From the NCBI GenBank assembly GCA_037045645.1, contig JBAOIH010000003.1, positions 124,001-188,000 on the forward strand: a stretch of 64,000 bases of DNA, in the 5' to 3' direction. Each line of letters begins with the position of its first letter. Within the stretch, counting starts at the first letter, position 1. This document shows positions 41,654 through 49,404 of the stretch, piece after piece. Source of the DNA: Nocardioides sp. (GTDB lineage: Bacteria; Actinomycetota; Actinomycetes; Propionibacteriales; Nocardioidaceae). The position numbers and the translations under genes are program-made. The notes beneath the pieces were generated by a model that was not told the DNA's origin, ran no database searches, and worked only from the letters and a program-made list of their open reading frames with translations.

Positions 41654-42796
41654 CTAGCGCTTGACCTTCTTGGTCTTCGCACTGGTCGTCTTGACCGATT
41701 GCGCGCCCAATTTGGCAGTCACGCGCACGCTGATGCGCTTGCCTGCCTGCTTTGCGGTGAGCTTGAACTTGGCCTTCTTAGCCTTCTTGATGGCTTTGCC
41801 GTTGGCCAACCATTGGTAGGAATAGGTCACCCCGGTTTGGGTGCTCCACTCTCCCGACGTTGCCTTGAGAGTCTTGCCGACCTTGGCGGTGCCCTTGATC
41901 TTTGGCCGCGCCGTGTTGGCGAGAGGGGTTTCGCTAGTCGTGGGAGAGACCGTGGGACTCACGGTGGGACTCACGGTGGGAGACACCGTGGGGCTCACCG
42001 TGGGAGAGACCGTTGGGCTCGTGGGCGGGGTGCCCTGCGTGATGGTGCCCAAGATAATCCTGAAGTGTCCCGCCTCCTTCGCTGGTCCTGTCGCCCTGAC
42101 GGTCAACTCAAGTTGTTTGCCGACCTGGTAGTCCTGCGGCACAAAGGTGCTCTCCCAACCGACCTCTGATGAGGAGTATTCGCCGGATCGCACTACCCAC
42201 GTGTAGGAGATGGTGGCGCCAGCAGGTGCCCACACACCTGGGCTCGCGGTGATTGCCGAATGGGACATCGGTGACATCGATGAGGCAGACGGCGCGGTCG
42301 TGAAGTAGTAGGTCTTGGGCGAGACCCTGATAGGGCCGATGGTCGCGGGAGAAGCGGCCGTAGCCACGACGGGCGTAGCGTTTTTGAGGTCCCAGGTGCT
42401 GGACCGGTCGTGCCAGCACTCGGGAATCGCCTTGTAGTTGTTCACGAGATTTTCGGCGTTGATACACACCCGATAGGTGTTGCCCTCGTCGTCGTAGGGC
42501 GCATCCTGCAGTCCGCCCACGTCGAACTGGCCATCGCTAGTGGTGTAGGTCCATTTCTCCAAACCCCAGCCATAACTGCCCCCATCGTACAAGCCATACA
42601 TATAGACGTCGACGCGTTGCCCCTCAACGGGGACTCCCGTCTCGTCGTCGATGACTTGGCCCATGATGTGTGCCCCGCCCACGGCAGCGGCATCTCGACT
42701 GTCCACCAGGCTCTGTGCGGGCGCGCTTAGAGTGGCCCAAGTCGTGACTGCGGATACGGCAGTTACTGCGATAACTGTGCCAAGCCGTCTGCTCAT
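41654..42796 (-). CDS. Secreted modular protein with carboxypeptidase-type regulatory and Ig-like domains
   Basis: Exported protein of 380 residues. After a signal peptide (about 29 residues, ending APAQS) comes a carboxypeptidase regulatory-like domain (HIMGQVIDDETGVPVEGQRV). A middle beta-rich region includes YTWVVRSGEYSSSEVGWEST. A linker contains six or seven TVSP repeats built from a 12-bp DNA unit (41941-42020). The C-terminal domain of about 85 residues (LKATSGEWSTQTGVTYSYQW) is an Ig-like module with the Lys-rich closing KTKKVKR. Such proteins are usually cell-surface adhesins or enzyme-associated modules; no catalytic motif is visible. Confidence 0.75.
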   Translation of the reverse strand: MSRRLGTVIAVTAVSAVTTWATLSAPAQSLVDSRDAAAVGGAHIMGQVIDDETGVPVEGQRVDVYMYGLYDGGSYGWGLEKWTYTTSDGQFDVGGLQDAPYDDEGNTYRVCINAENLVNNYKAIPECWHDRSSTWDLKNATPVVATAASPATIGPIRVSPKTYYFTTAPSASSMSPMSHSAITASPGVWAPAGATISYTWVVRSGEYSSSEVGWESTFVPQDYQVGKQLELTVRATGPAKEAGHFRIILGTITQGTPPTSPTVSPTVSPTVSPTVSPTVSPTVSPTTSETPLANTARPKIKGTAKVGKTLKATSGEWSTQTGVTYSYQWLANGKAIKKAKKAKFKLTAKQAGKRISVRVTAKLGAQSVKTTSAKTKKVKR

Positions 42797-42925
42797 GGTC
42801 GTTTCCTCTGCTCCCGGCGACCGTGGTTGAGAAAAGCATGCAGCCAGGCAGCCAGCCCAGACTCATCTTTTATCTAACTTTGACTTTCCCAGGCACTGTC
42901 GGCGGCACCCACTAGGTTGCTGTTC

Positions 42926-43741
42926 GTGAGTGATGAGCAGGAGTTGGGGACGTACGTCGACATCTGGTGGGGCGCTGTGGATGACTTCACCGCGCTGCTG
43001 GAGTCACTGGCGCCGCAGGAGTGGCAGTTGCCCTCGCGGTTGGCGGGCTGGAGCGTGCACGACATCGCGGCGCACACCGCGCACCTGGAGCACCTGCTCA
43101 ACGGCGGCAGCCACGACGACGTCGAGGTCGGTTCGCCGGACCACGTGAACGGGATGATGGGCACGTTCACCGAGCAGGGTGTCGTGGCACGCCGCGACCG
43201 GACGCCCGACGAGTTGATCAACGAGATCCGCGAGGCGACCACGGCGCGCCACACGGCTCTGTTGTCCGATCCGCCCAGCGACGGCAACGACCCCGCGCCC
43301 GGGCTCTTCGGCGCGATCGGCTGGACGCAACGCACGTTGCTGCGTAACCGCCCTCTCGACATTTGGCTGCATGAGCAAGACGTACGCGCGGCGGTGCATC
43401 AACCAGGCAACCTGGACTCGCCAGCGGCGGTGCATACGGCCGACTATCTGGCCGAGTCGTTCTCCTATGTGTTGGCCAAGAAGGTCGCCGCACCGCCTGG
43501 CACCTCGGTGGTGCTCGACGTCGCAGGACATTCGCCGGTGACTGCGCGAGTGACTGACGAGGGCAAGGGCGTACGCGAGGCCGGCGCGGCCGCCGATGCC
43601 GCCGCGACGCTGACGATGTCCCGCGACACGTTCGTGACGTTGGCCGGCGGGCGGGGATCAGTCGCAGCCGACGCCGTGCGCGTGTCTGGCGACGCCGCTC
43701 TGGCGGCTTCGGTGCTCGCCAGCATGGCCGTCACACCATGA
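42926..43741 (+). CDS. Maleylpyruvate isomerase-fold, mycothiol-dependent family protein
   Basis: MDMPI-family protein of about 271 residues. The DinB-like N-terminal domain has LPSRLAGWSVHDIAAHTAHLEHLL, where the two His in HDIAAHTAHLEH sit where metal ligands are expected, and TLLRNRPLDIWLHEQDVR. The C-terminal domain (SVVLDVAGHSPVTARVTD) resembles an SCP2-type lipid fold. The start is GTG at 42926; TTG at 42917 is possible. It overlaps the SDR gene by 4 bp. Mycothiol use is known for actinobacterial family members and is inferred here. Confidence 0.85.
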   Translation: MSDEQELGTYVDIWWGAVDDFTALLESLAPQEWQLPSRLAGWSVHDIAAHTAHLEHLLNGGSHDDVEVGSPDHVNGMMGTFTEQGVVARRDRTPDELINEIREATTARHTALLSDPPSDGNDPAPGLFGAIGWTQRTLLRNRPLDIWLHEQDVRAAVHQPGNLDSPAAVHTADYLAESFSYVLAKKVAAPPGTSVVLDVAGHSPVTARVTDEGKGVREAGAAADAAATLTMSRDTFVTLAGGRGSVAADAVRVSGDAALAASVLASMAVTP

Positions 43742-44655
43742 CCTGGAGTCTTGCCGACATCGGCGACCAGAACGGCCGCACGGTCGTCGTCACCGGCCCG
43801 TCGCTGGGTGGACTCGGCTATTTCACCGCGTTGGAGTTGGCCCGGCGAGGCGCGCTCGTCGTGCTGTGCGGTCGTACGCCAGCCAAGCTCGACGAGGCCG
43901 AGCTAGCGATCCTCGCCGAGGTGCCGGATGCCTCGTTGCGATCGGTGATCGTGGACCTCGCGTCTCTGGAATCCGTACGCACTGCCGCCACCGAAATGGC
44001 CGACCTCGACTCGATCGACGTGCTGATCAACAACGCCGGCATCATGGCGTCGCCATTTCGGCGTACGGTCGACGGTTTCGAGTCACAGATGGCGACCAAC
44101 CACTTCGGGCCGTTCCTCTTCACCGGACTGCTGTTCGACTCGATCCTGGCCGCATCGGGGCGTGTGGTCACGGTGTCGTCGCAGATGCACCGGATCGCCT
44201 GGTCGGCACCGTTGGGCGACCCGCGGGTGAAGCCGTCGCCGTACTTGCGTTGGCGGGAGTACGGCCGCAGCAAGCTGGCGAACCTGCTCTTCACTCTTGA
44301 GTTGCAGCGCCGCTGCGACTCCCTTGGCCTGCCCGTGTCCGCGCTCGCGGCGCACCCCGGAGTCGCCGGGACGCATCTGATGGTCAACGGGCAGGCGACG
44401 CTGCCGGGGATCTCGATCATGGATGCCGCGACCAAGGCAATCTCGCAATCGCCGGCCGCCGGTGCGTTGCCGACGCTGATGGCAGCCACGGCCGACCTGC
44501 CTGGCGGCACCTATTGCGGACCCTCGGGCCCGGGGCAGATGAGCGGACCGCCCAAGGTCGTCGGCACCTCGTCGCTGGCCGCTGACGAATCTGTCGCCAA
44601 AGCGTTGTGGTCGTTGTCGGAGGAAACGGTCGGGTTGGAGTGGCCGGCTCGCTGA
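43738..44655 (+). CDS. Short-chain dehydrogenase/reductase
   Basis: NAD(P)-dependent SDR of 305 residues. The cofactor motif is VVVTGPSLGGLGYFTA (TGxxxGxG type, with Pro and Ser), the NNAG motif is in LINNAGIMASP, and the catalytic Ser/Tyr/Lys are in TVSSQMHRI and EYGRSKLANLLF. The order and spacing suit an extended light-dependent protochlorophyllide-reductase-like or retinol-dehydrogenase-like SDR. It overlaps the MDMPI-family gene by 4 bp, so the two probably act in one pathway. A strong hairpin follows its stop. Confidence 0.92.
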   Translation: MTWSLADIGDQNGRTVVVTGPSLGGLGYFTALELARRGALVVLCGRTPAKLDEAELAILAEVPDASLRSVIVDLASLESVRTAATEMADLDSIDVLINNAGIMASPFRRTVDGFESQMATNHFGPFLFTGLLFDSILAASGRVVTVSSQMHRIAWSAPLGDPRVKPSPYLRWREYGRSKLANLLFTLELQRRCDSLGLPVSALAAHPGVAGTHLMVNGQATLPGISIMDAATKAISQSPAAGALPTLMAATADLPGGTYCGPSGPGQMSGPPKVVGTSSLAADESVAKALWSLSEETVGLEWPAR

Positions 44656-44663
44656 GGCAACTT

Positions 44664-44705
44664 TTTTGGGGGTTGAGCGCACCACAGTCCGCTCAACCCC
44701 CAAAA
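44664..44705 (+). terminator. Long perfect hairpin after the SDR gene
   Basis: A 16-bp perfect stem (TTTTGGGGGTTGAGCG and its complement) with a 10-base loop, 9 bp after the SDR stop, flanked by T and A runs. This is a very good bidirectional terminator between convergent genes. The inner stem and loop are shared with the family-2 repeat 75 bp away. Confidence 0.8.
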
Positions 44706-44738
44706 TGTACGGGCACGGGCCACGACCGACCCCGCGCC

Positions 44739-44811
44739 GGGACTAAGCCCCCGAATTGGCCGCTCAGCACCCGGATCTCCGGGGGTTGAGCGCACCACAG
44801 TCCGCTCAACC
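44739..44811. repeat. Intergenic palindromic repeat, family 2, copy 4
   Basis: Lead GGGACTAAGCCCCCGAATTG, then CCGCTCAGCACCCGGATC and the GGTTGAGCG/CGCTCAACC stem. It has the same order of parts as the copies at 20.3 and 33.6 kb. Together with the preceding hairpin it fills the gap between two convergent gene ends. Confidence 0.75.
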
Positions 44812-44829
44812 CGCGAAATGCGCGGGCAC

Positions 44830-46482
44830 TCACGAACCCCCGTCGCGCACCCGGATCAGCCCCGCGAGCGTCGCCACGTACGCCGCCCCGTCAGGCGACA
44901 GATAGATCGCCGCGTAGTGGTTGTTGAACATCGAGCCGGTGCCCGTACGCACGCCCCACGCGACCCGACCCGTACGCAGATCGAGGGCCGTCAGATACCA
45001 CGCCGAGACTCCGGTCCAGGTGCGGCGCTTGGCGTAGACGTACGCCAGCCCGTTGGCCAGCGAGGCCTTCGGCACCGAAGTGGGAGCGGCCACGTCCGCG
45101 GTCCAGGCGACCCGGCAGGTCGTCAGGTCGACGCGCGCGACTCCCGGCGAGGTGGACCGGCCGAGCAGCACTCGTCCAGGCCCGGTGTAGCCGTAGTTGT
45201 TCTCCACGATCACCGACGTGCCGACGCCGATCAGGCTGTTCTCCGTCGCGGACGCGCCCGCCTCGAACACCGGCACGCTGCACTTCTGCGCACCCGTAAT
45301 CGCGTCGTAGGCGACCACGTTCATCCGCGGCTCGGCATTGTCGGTGATCGCGATCCAGCCGTTGGTCAGGATGGTCGGCGTGGTGCCGCTGCCCTGGCCG
45401 AGTTGTCCCGGTTTCGTGGCAGACCCTCGGTCGTACGCCTTGCGCCACCTGACCTCCGGGGTGCCGTCGGCGCCTGCCTCGAGTCGATAGAGCGCGTGCG
45501 TGGTGACGACGTACGCCGCGCCGTCGTTGCCGACAGCGAACGAGTTGTCGATCGGAGCCTGCAGATCCAGCGATCGGGTCTTCCCGGTGGCGGGGTCGAG
45601 CGTGCCGACCAGCCCGTCCTGAGTCAGCCACCAGATCAGGCCGTCCCAGCCGGGCATCAAAGCGATCGGGCAGTCGCTCTTGGGCACCACGTCACGCAAC
45701 GACCACGACCGCGCGATGGTCAGATCCGGATTGCCCTCCCCATCGGCGGTGTCGATCGCGAGGATGCGCCGGTCGGTGGTCGCGGTAACCGCTCGATCCT
45801 GGTTGTCGAGGTAGAAGTACGCGCCGGCGCAGAGGTTCTCCCAGGGCTTCTTGCCGTCATCGGACTCCGGTCGTTTCGGGAGCTTGAGCGTGGCGTCGAA
45901 GCGCATCGAATCCGGATCGATCACGTGCATCGTCGGGCCGCGCAGATCGCCGCACAGACCGATGATCCGATCGCGAGAATCGAAGGCGAGCGTGGCGCAC
46001 TCCTCCAGTCCATACCAAGCCGTGTCCACCTGCGGGTCGCGTCCGAGCGGGCCGCCCCACTCGTACGCGTCGCTCGCCGCCGCATCGTTGTGCATGGAGT
46101 TGCGCCCGTTGGGCGCCAGGTGGGGGTTCTGAGTCGGGTCCGGTCCTTCGATCGGCTGCGCCGTCGCGGGTCGCCCGACATAGTCCGGCCCGACCAGCAC
46201 TCCCGCACCCGGCGGGATCGGGAGCCAGCCGTCGGGGATCAGCACGACCAGGCCCAACAGCACGGCGCCGACCCCGGCCGCGATTCCCAGCGTTCGCAAC
46301 GGGCGATGCGGGCGCAAGAACCGGCGTACGCCCGGATGGATCGCCGCGATCAGCGCGAGCACCAGGACGAGCGGCCCGAAGAGCCACGTCAGCAGCACGA
46401 CCCCGAAGACCACTGCGACCCGCTGCACGTGCGGGAGGTTATCGGACGGGGCGCCACCCACTACGGGGAAGATCACTGCCAT
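44830..46482 (-). CDS. Membrane-anchored PQQ-like beta-propeller protein
   Basis: Protein of 550 residues. Two or three N-terminal membrane helices (VVFGVVLLTWLFGPLVLVLAL, cited in two halves at about residues 24-44, and IAAGVGAVLLGLVVLIP) precede a large exported domain. That domain has quinoprotein-like propeller repeats: VDTAWYGLEECATLAFDS, WWLTQDGLVGTLDPATG, NVVAYDAITGAQKCSVPV and LTALDLRTGRVAWGVRTG. No PQQ-coordinating residues stand out, so it may be a BamB-like structural or sensory propeller. It is 46 bp upstream of the ATP-grasp stop, on the same strand. Confidence 0.8.
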   Translation of the reverse strand: MAVIFPVVGGAPSDNLPHVQRVAVVFGVVLLTWLFGPLVLVLALIAAIHPGVRRFLRPHRPLRTLGIAAGVGAVLLGLVVLIPDGWLPIPPGAGVLVGPDYVGRPATAQPIEGPDPTQNPHLAPNGRNSMHNDAAASDAYEWGGPLGRDPQVDTAWYGLEECATLAFDSRDRIIGLCGDLRGPTMHVIDPDSMRFDATLKLPKRPESDDGKKPWENLCAGAYFYLDNQDRAVTATTDRRILAIDTADGEGNPDLTIARSWSLRDVVPKSDCPIALMPGWDGLIWWLTQDGLVGTLDPATGKTRSLDLQAPIDNSFAVGNDGAAYVVTTHALYRLEAGADGTPEVRWRKAYDRGSATKPGQLGQGSGTTPTILTNGWIAITDNAEPRMNVVAYDAITGAQKCSVPVFEAGASATENSLIGVGTSVIVENNYGYTGPGRVLLGRSTSPGVARVDLTTCRVAWTADVAAPTSVPKASLANGLAYVYAKRRTWTGVSAWYLTALDLRTGRVAWGVRTGTGSMFNNHYAAIYLSPDGAAYVATLAGLIRVRDGGS

Positions 46483-46528
46483 GGGGTGGCAGCGAACTTC
46501 CAGCTAAGTGGACTCGCCGGTGCCCGAC

Positions 46529-47758
46529 TCAGTACGCGTTGTCCGCCACCCACATCCTGGTGAGGCCACGGAAGTGGGCGGCAAAGCGCTCGTGTTCATG
46601 CGCGGGATAGGTCGCTCGTACGGTCTCCAGCAGCAGCCGATCGAAGGCCGGACCCGCGACCCACTCGTGTACGGCCTCGTCGAGGTGCTTGAGGTTGGTG
46701 GCGCACCAGTCCTCATAAGCCTCGGTCTCGAAGTAGTCGTCCGCGAGAGCCAGATAGGCGTCGAGTTTCTCCTCGTACGGCCGATCGCTGTCCGCGATCT
46801 CGAAATAGTCGCGCGTGCGCAGATCCACGGCCCCGCGACGACCCGTCGCCAGGCAGTACGCCGACCACTTCACCAGCGCCTTGATCGCCCACGGGAAGTA
46901 GTAATGAAGCGAAGTGACGGCCACGTCGGGACACGCGTTGGCGTAGTCGATCGGATACACCTCGTCACCGGCCACCAGCATCTCCGCCGAGTTGAACTCC
47001 CAACGGAAGAAGGCATTCACGATCCGGCTGATCGCGCGCGTCTCATGCCCGGCGCGCTCGCTGAGGAAGTCGTGACTGACCGCATACCGGTTGTGCATCG
47101 GCTCGTCGGGGCGGAAGTCCATCACCATCGTCTCGGCGCCGATGCTCAACGCCCGCGCGAAGTGCTCGTAGTCGACGGTGGCCTGCAGGTGCATCAGCAT
47201 CTCGCCGGATTCGTCGTACGCCCGGTGCAGATCGGCCCGGTTGTTGATCCGCGACACCCCACGCCAGCCGCCACCGTCGAAGGGCTTCATGTAGAGCGGG
47301 TAGCCGAGGTCGTCGGCGATCGCGTCGAGGTCGAACTCGCGGTTGTACTTCTCGCTTGTGTAGGCCCAACGCACGTTGTCGATCGGGTTCTTGAACGGCA
47401 CCAGCACCGTGCGCGGGACCTTCAGGCCCAGACGCACCATCGCACAGTACGCGCTGTGCTTCTCCATGCTCTGGAAGGTGAACGGGCTGTTGAGCAGGTA
47501 GGTGTCGTTGACCAGCGACGCCTTCTTGAGCCACTCGCGGGGGTGGTAGTACCAGTACGCCAGCCGGTCGATCACCAACTCCGGACGCGCGTCGTCGGTC
47601 AACTCGAAGGGCTCGATGGTGAGGCGTTCTGACGTGAAGGTGTGCGTCTCTTCCCCTTGCCGGATCGGACCCACCATCCGCAGGATCGACTCGAAGGCGT
47701 CCGGCCAGTCGGTCTCGGCGCCCAGCAGCAGCCCGATCAGGTGAGTGCGCTCGCTCAT
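46529..47758 (-). CDS. ATP-grasp family ligase-like protein
   Basis: Protein of 409 residues with an ATP-grasp fold, related to RimK or carboxylate-amine ligases. ATP-binding segments are PLYMKPFDGGGWRGVSRI (Lys and the flexible Gly loop) near residue 155 and MLMHLQATVDYEHFARAL. The metal-site region is in EMLVAGDEVYPIDYANACPD. The C-terminal 100 residues form a helical extension (YLALADDYFETEAYEDWC). The start at 47758 (MSERTHLIGLLLG) is preferred, as the upstream frame is a shadow of the esterase gene. It lies 10 bp downstream of the esterase gene, so a joint pathway (ligation plus ester hydrolysis) is possible. Confidence 0.82.
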   Translation of the reverse strand: MSERTHLIGLLLGAETDWPDAFESILRMVGPIRQGEETHTFTSERLTIEPFELTDDARPELVIDRLAYWYYHPREWLKKASLVNDTYLLNSPFTFQSMEKHSAYCAMVRLGLKVPRTVLVPFKNPIDNVRWAYTSEKYNREFDLDAIADDLGYPLYMKPFDGGGWRGVSRINNRADLHRAYDESGEMLMHLQATVDYEHFARALSIGAETMVMDFRPDEPMHNRYAVSHDFLSERAGHETRAISRIVNAFFRWEFNSAEMLVAGDEVYPIDYANACPDVAVTSLHYYFPWAIKALVKWSAYCLATGRRGAVDLRTRDYFEIADSDRPYEEKLDAYLALADDYFETEAYEDWCATNLKHLDEAVHEWVAGPAFDRLLLETVRATYPAHEHERFAAHFRGLTRMWVADNAY

Positions 47759-47768
47759 GAGGTCGTGT

Positions 47769-48521
47769 CTAGCAGAAGCGCGGCAAGTGGTGGGCGATCT
47801 GCTTTTGCCACCAGGGCCAGTCGTGCGCCGAGTCGTGGCCCCAGATATCGAGCTCGTGGCGGATCCCCTTGCCTTCGAGGATTGCTCCCATCTGACGCGC
47901 CTGCGGCAATGACTCGGTGGGGTGCGTCTCCCAGGGCCCCTCGCCGGCAATGAGCAAGATGTTGGCCCTCGAACGCAACCAGTCGAGGTGCTCGCCGTGC
48001 AGATTCGGCACGTAGTCGACCGGGTTGTTGAAGTACGTCGCGTCGCCGCGCTCACCCCAGGCGTGCCAGCGGCTCGGATCGTACGAACCGCTCTGGCAGA
48101 TCGCCACCGGGAAGAGGTCGGCGCGGGTGAGGCCGAAGTTGAGTGCGTGATAGGCGCCCATCGAACAGCCGGTCGCGATCGCACCGTCGCCGAGACTGCC
48201 GCCCGAGTCGGCCGCGACGGCGGGCATCACATGCTCGGTGATCCAGTTGGCGTACGCCCCGTGTCGCCGCGCGCGCTCCTCCAGCGGCTGACTGCGATCC
48301 GACCAGGTGACGTGGTCGAAGGAGTCCACGCAATAGACCTTGACTCGGCCGCCCTGAATCAGATTGGAGATCGCGTCGATCATCCCGTTGTTCTCATAGT
48401 CCCAGGCGCGACCCTGCTCGCTCGGGAAGACGACGACTGGCCGACCCCAGTGCCCGTACCTGATCACGGTGCCCGCCCTGTCGAGGCCGGGTGCGTCGAG
48501 CTCGAACTGGTGTCGCTCCAT
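47769..48521 (-). CDS. Esterase-type alpha/beta hydrolase
   Basis: Esterase of 250 residues related to the EstA/FrmB-like putative esterase family. The nucleophile elbow is ATGCSMGAYHALNF, the oxyanion region is VVVFPSEQGRAWD, the acid is in LLIAGEGPWETHP or nearby, and the catalytic His is in WGHDSAHDWPWW at the C terminus. No signal peptide. It is coupled to the ATP-grasp gene downstream, and the left tandem-repeat block starts 13 bp upstream of its start codon. Confidence 0.88.
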   Translation of the reverse strand: MERHQFELDAPGLDRAGTVIRYGHWGRPVVVFPSEQGRAWDYENNGMIDAISNLIQGGRVKVYCVDSFDHVTWSDRSQPLEERARRHGAYANWITEHVMPAVAADSGGSLGDGAIATGCSMGAYHALNFGLTRADLFPVAICQSGSYDPSRWHAWGERGDATYFNNPVDYVPNLHGEHLDWLRSRANILLIAGEGPWETHPTESLPQARQMGAILEGKGIRHELDIWGHDSAHDWPWWQKQIAHHLPRFC

Positions 48522-48533
48522 GGGCAGTCACCC

Positions 48534-48598
48534 TAAACCCGCCGACCGGGCGGAAACGCACGCGTGAAACCCGCCGACCGGGCACAAATGCACGAAAG
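48534..48598 (-). repeat. Left tandem-repeat block flanking the AlkD-like gene
   Basis: About two copies of a 32-bp unit containing GAAACCCGCCGACCGGGC and ACGCACGCGT. It is the reverse complement of the unit found three to four times at 49285-49404. The block lies between the esterase start and the AlkD-like GTG start, so it occupies the divergent promoter region. Confidence 0.8.
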
Positions 48599-48607
48599 AC
48601 TTGCCAA

Positions 48608-49285
48608 GTGATCTCGTTGAACGAGTTGAGAGTCAGGCTGGCGGCCGCGGGTGATCCCGAGCGAGCGGCGGGCCAGCAGGCGTACATGAAGTCATCGATG
48701 CCCTATCACGGCATCCGCAGCCCCGAACTCAGAAGGCTGCTGCGCCCGGTGCTGGCAGAGTTTGCCCCGGCGGGTCGAACTGAGTGGGAAGCGACCGTCC
48801 GGGAGTGGTGGGACGGAGCCACGCACCGCGAGGAGCGATATGCCGCAATCGCGTTGGCTCGGCACCGCGCGGCGCGCGGTTGGCAAGATCCGAAGAGCCT
48901 GCCCCTCTACCGACACCTGATCACGACCGGCGCATGGTGGGACTTCGTCGACGAGATCGCCGCGCACCTGGTGGGAGGCGTACTGGCTGGACATCGGACC
49001 GAGGTCACCCGTGAGATGCGGCGATGGGCGGGCGACGACGACCTCTGGATCCGACGCACGGCGGTTCTCTCGCAGTTGAGACACAAGTCCGACACCGACA
49101 CCGAACTGCTGGCGTACGCCCTCGAAACCAACGAAGCCAACACCTCGTTCTGGCTGCGCAAGGCGATCGGGTGGGCGTTGCGGGAGTACGCCCGCACTGA
49201 CCGTGCATGGGTGCGGGCGTACGTCGCTGGGCACCCCGGGCTCTCGGGGCTCAGCAGGCGGGAGGCGTTGAAACACTTGGGCTGA
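48608..49285 (+). CDS. AlkD-like DNA alkylation repair protein
   Basis: HEAT-repeat glycosylase-type protein of 225 residues, AlkD/AlkC family, expected to excise alkylated bases. Family segments are QQAYMKSSMPYHGIRSPELRRLLR (a Met-rich start), AIALARHRAARGW, LITTGAWWDFVDEIAAHLVG (catalytic-site Trp and Asp), DDDLWIRRTAVLSQLRHK and SFWLRKAIGWALREYART. The start is the GTG at 48608. It sits alone between two opposite-strand esterase genes and is flanked by inverted tandem repeats, so the gene may have been inserted as a unit. Confidence 0.93.
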   Translation: MISLNELRVRLAAAGDPERAAGQQAYMKSSMPYHGIRSPELRRLLRPVLAEFAPAGRTEWEATVREWWDGATHREERYAAIALARHRAARGWQDPKSLPLYRHLITTGAWWDFVDEIAAHLVGGVLAGHRTEVTREMRRWAGDDDLWIRRTAVLSQLRHKSDTDTELLAYALETNEANTSFWLRKAIGWALREYARTDRAWVRAYVAGHPGLSGLSRREALKHLG

Positions 49286-49404
49286 CGCGTGCGTTCCCGC
49301 CCGGTCGGCGGGTTTCACGCGTGCGTTCCCGCCCGGTCGGCGGGTTTCACGCGTGCATTCCCGCCCGGTCGGCGGGTTTCACGCGTGCGTTAGTGCCCGG
49401 TCGA
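49285..49404 (+). repeat. Right tandem-repeat block flanking the AlkD-like gene
   Basis: Three full 32-bp units (49285-49316, 49317-49348, 49349-49380) plus a partial fourth. The unit contains ACGCGTGCGTTCCCGCCC and GGTCGGCGGGTTTC. The first unit overlaps the last base of the AlkD-like stop codon, and the fourth runs 15 bp into the end of the next esterase gene. No spacers, so this is not a CRISPR array. Confidence 0.85.

Noticed and set aside
41941..42020. The TVSP-encoding 12-bp tandem repeats as a member of the mobile repeat families.
   Set aside because: They are simple linker repeats with no palindrome and no copies elsewhere in the window.
49285..49404. Tandem 32-bp palindromic units resembling a short CRISPR array.
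   Set aside because: The units are directly adjacent with no spacers, and an inverted set lies on the other side of the gene.
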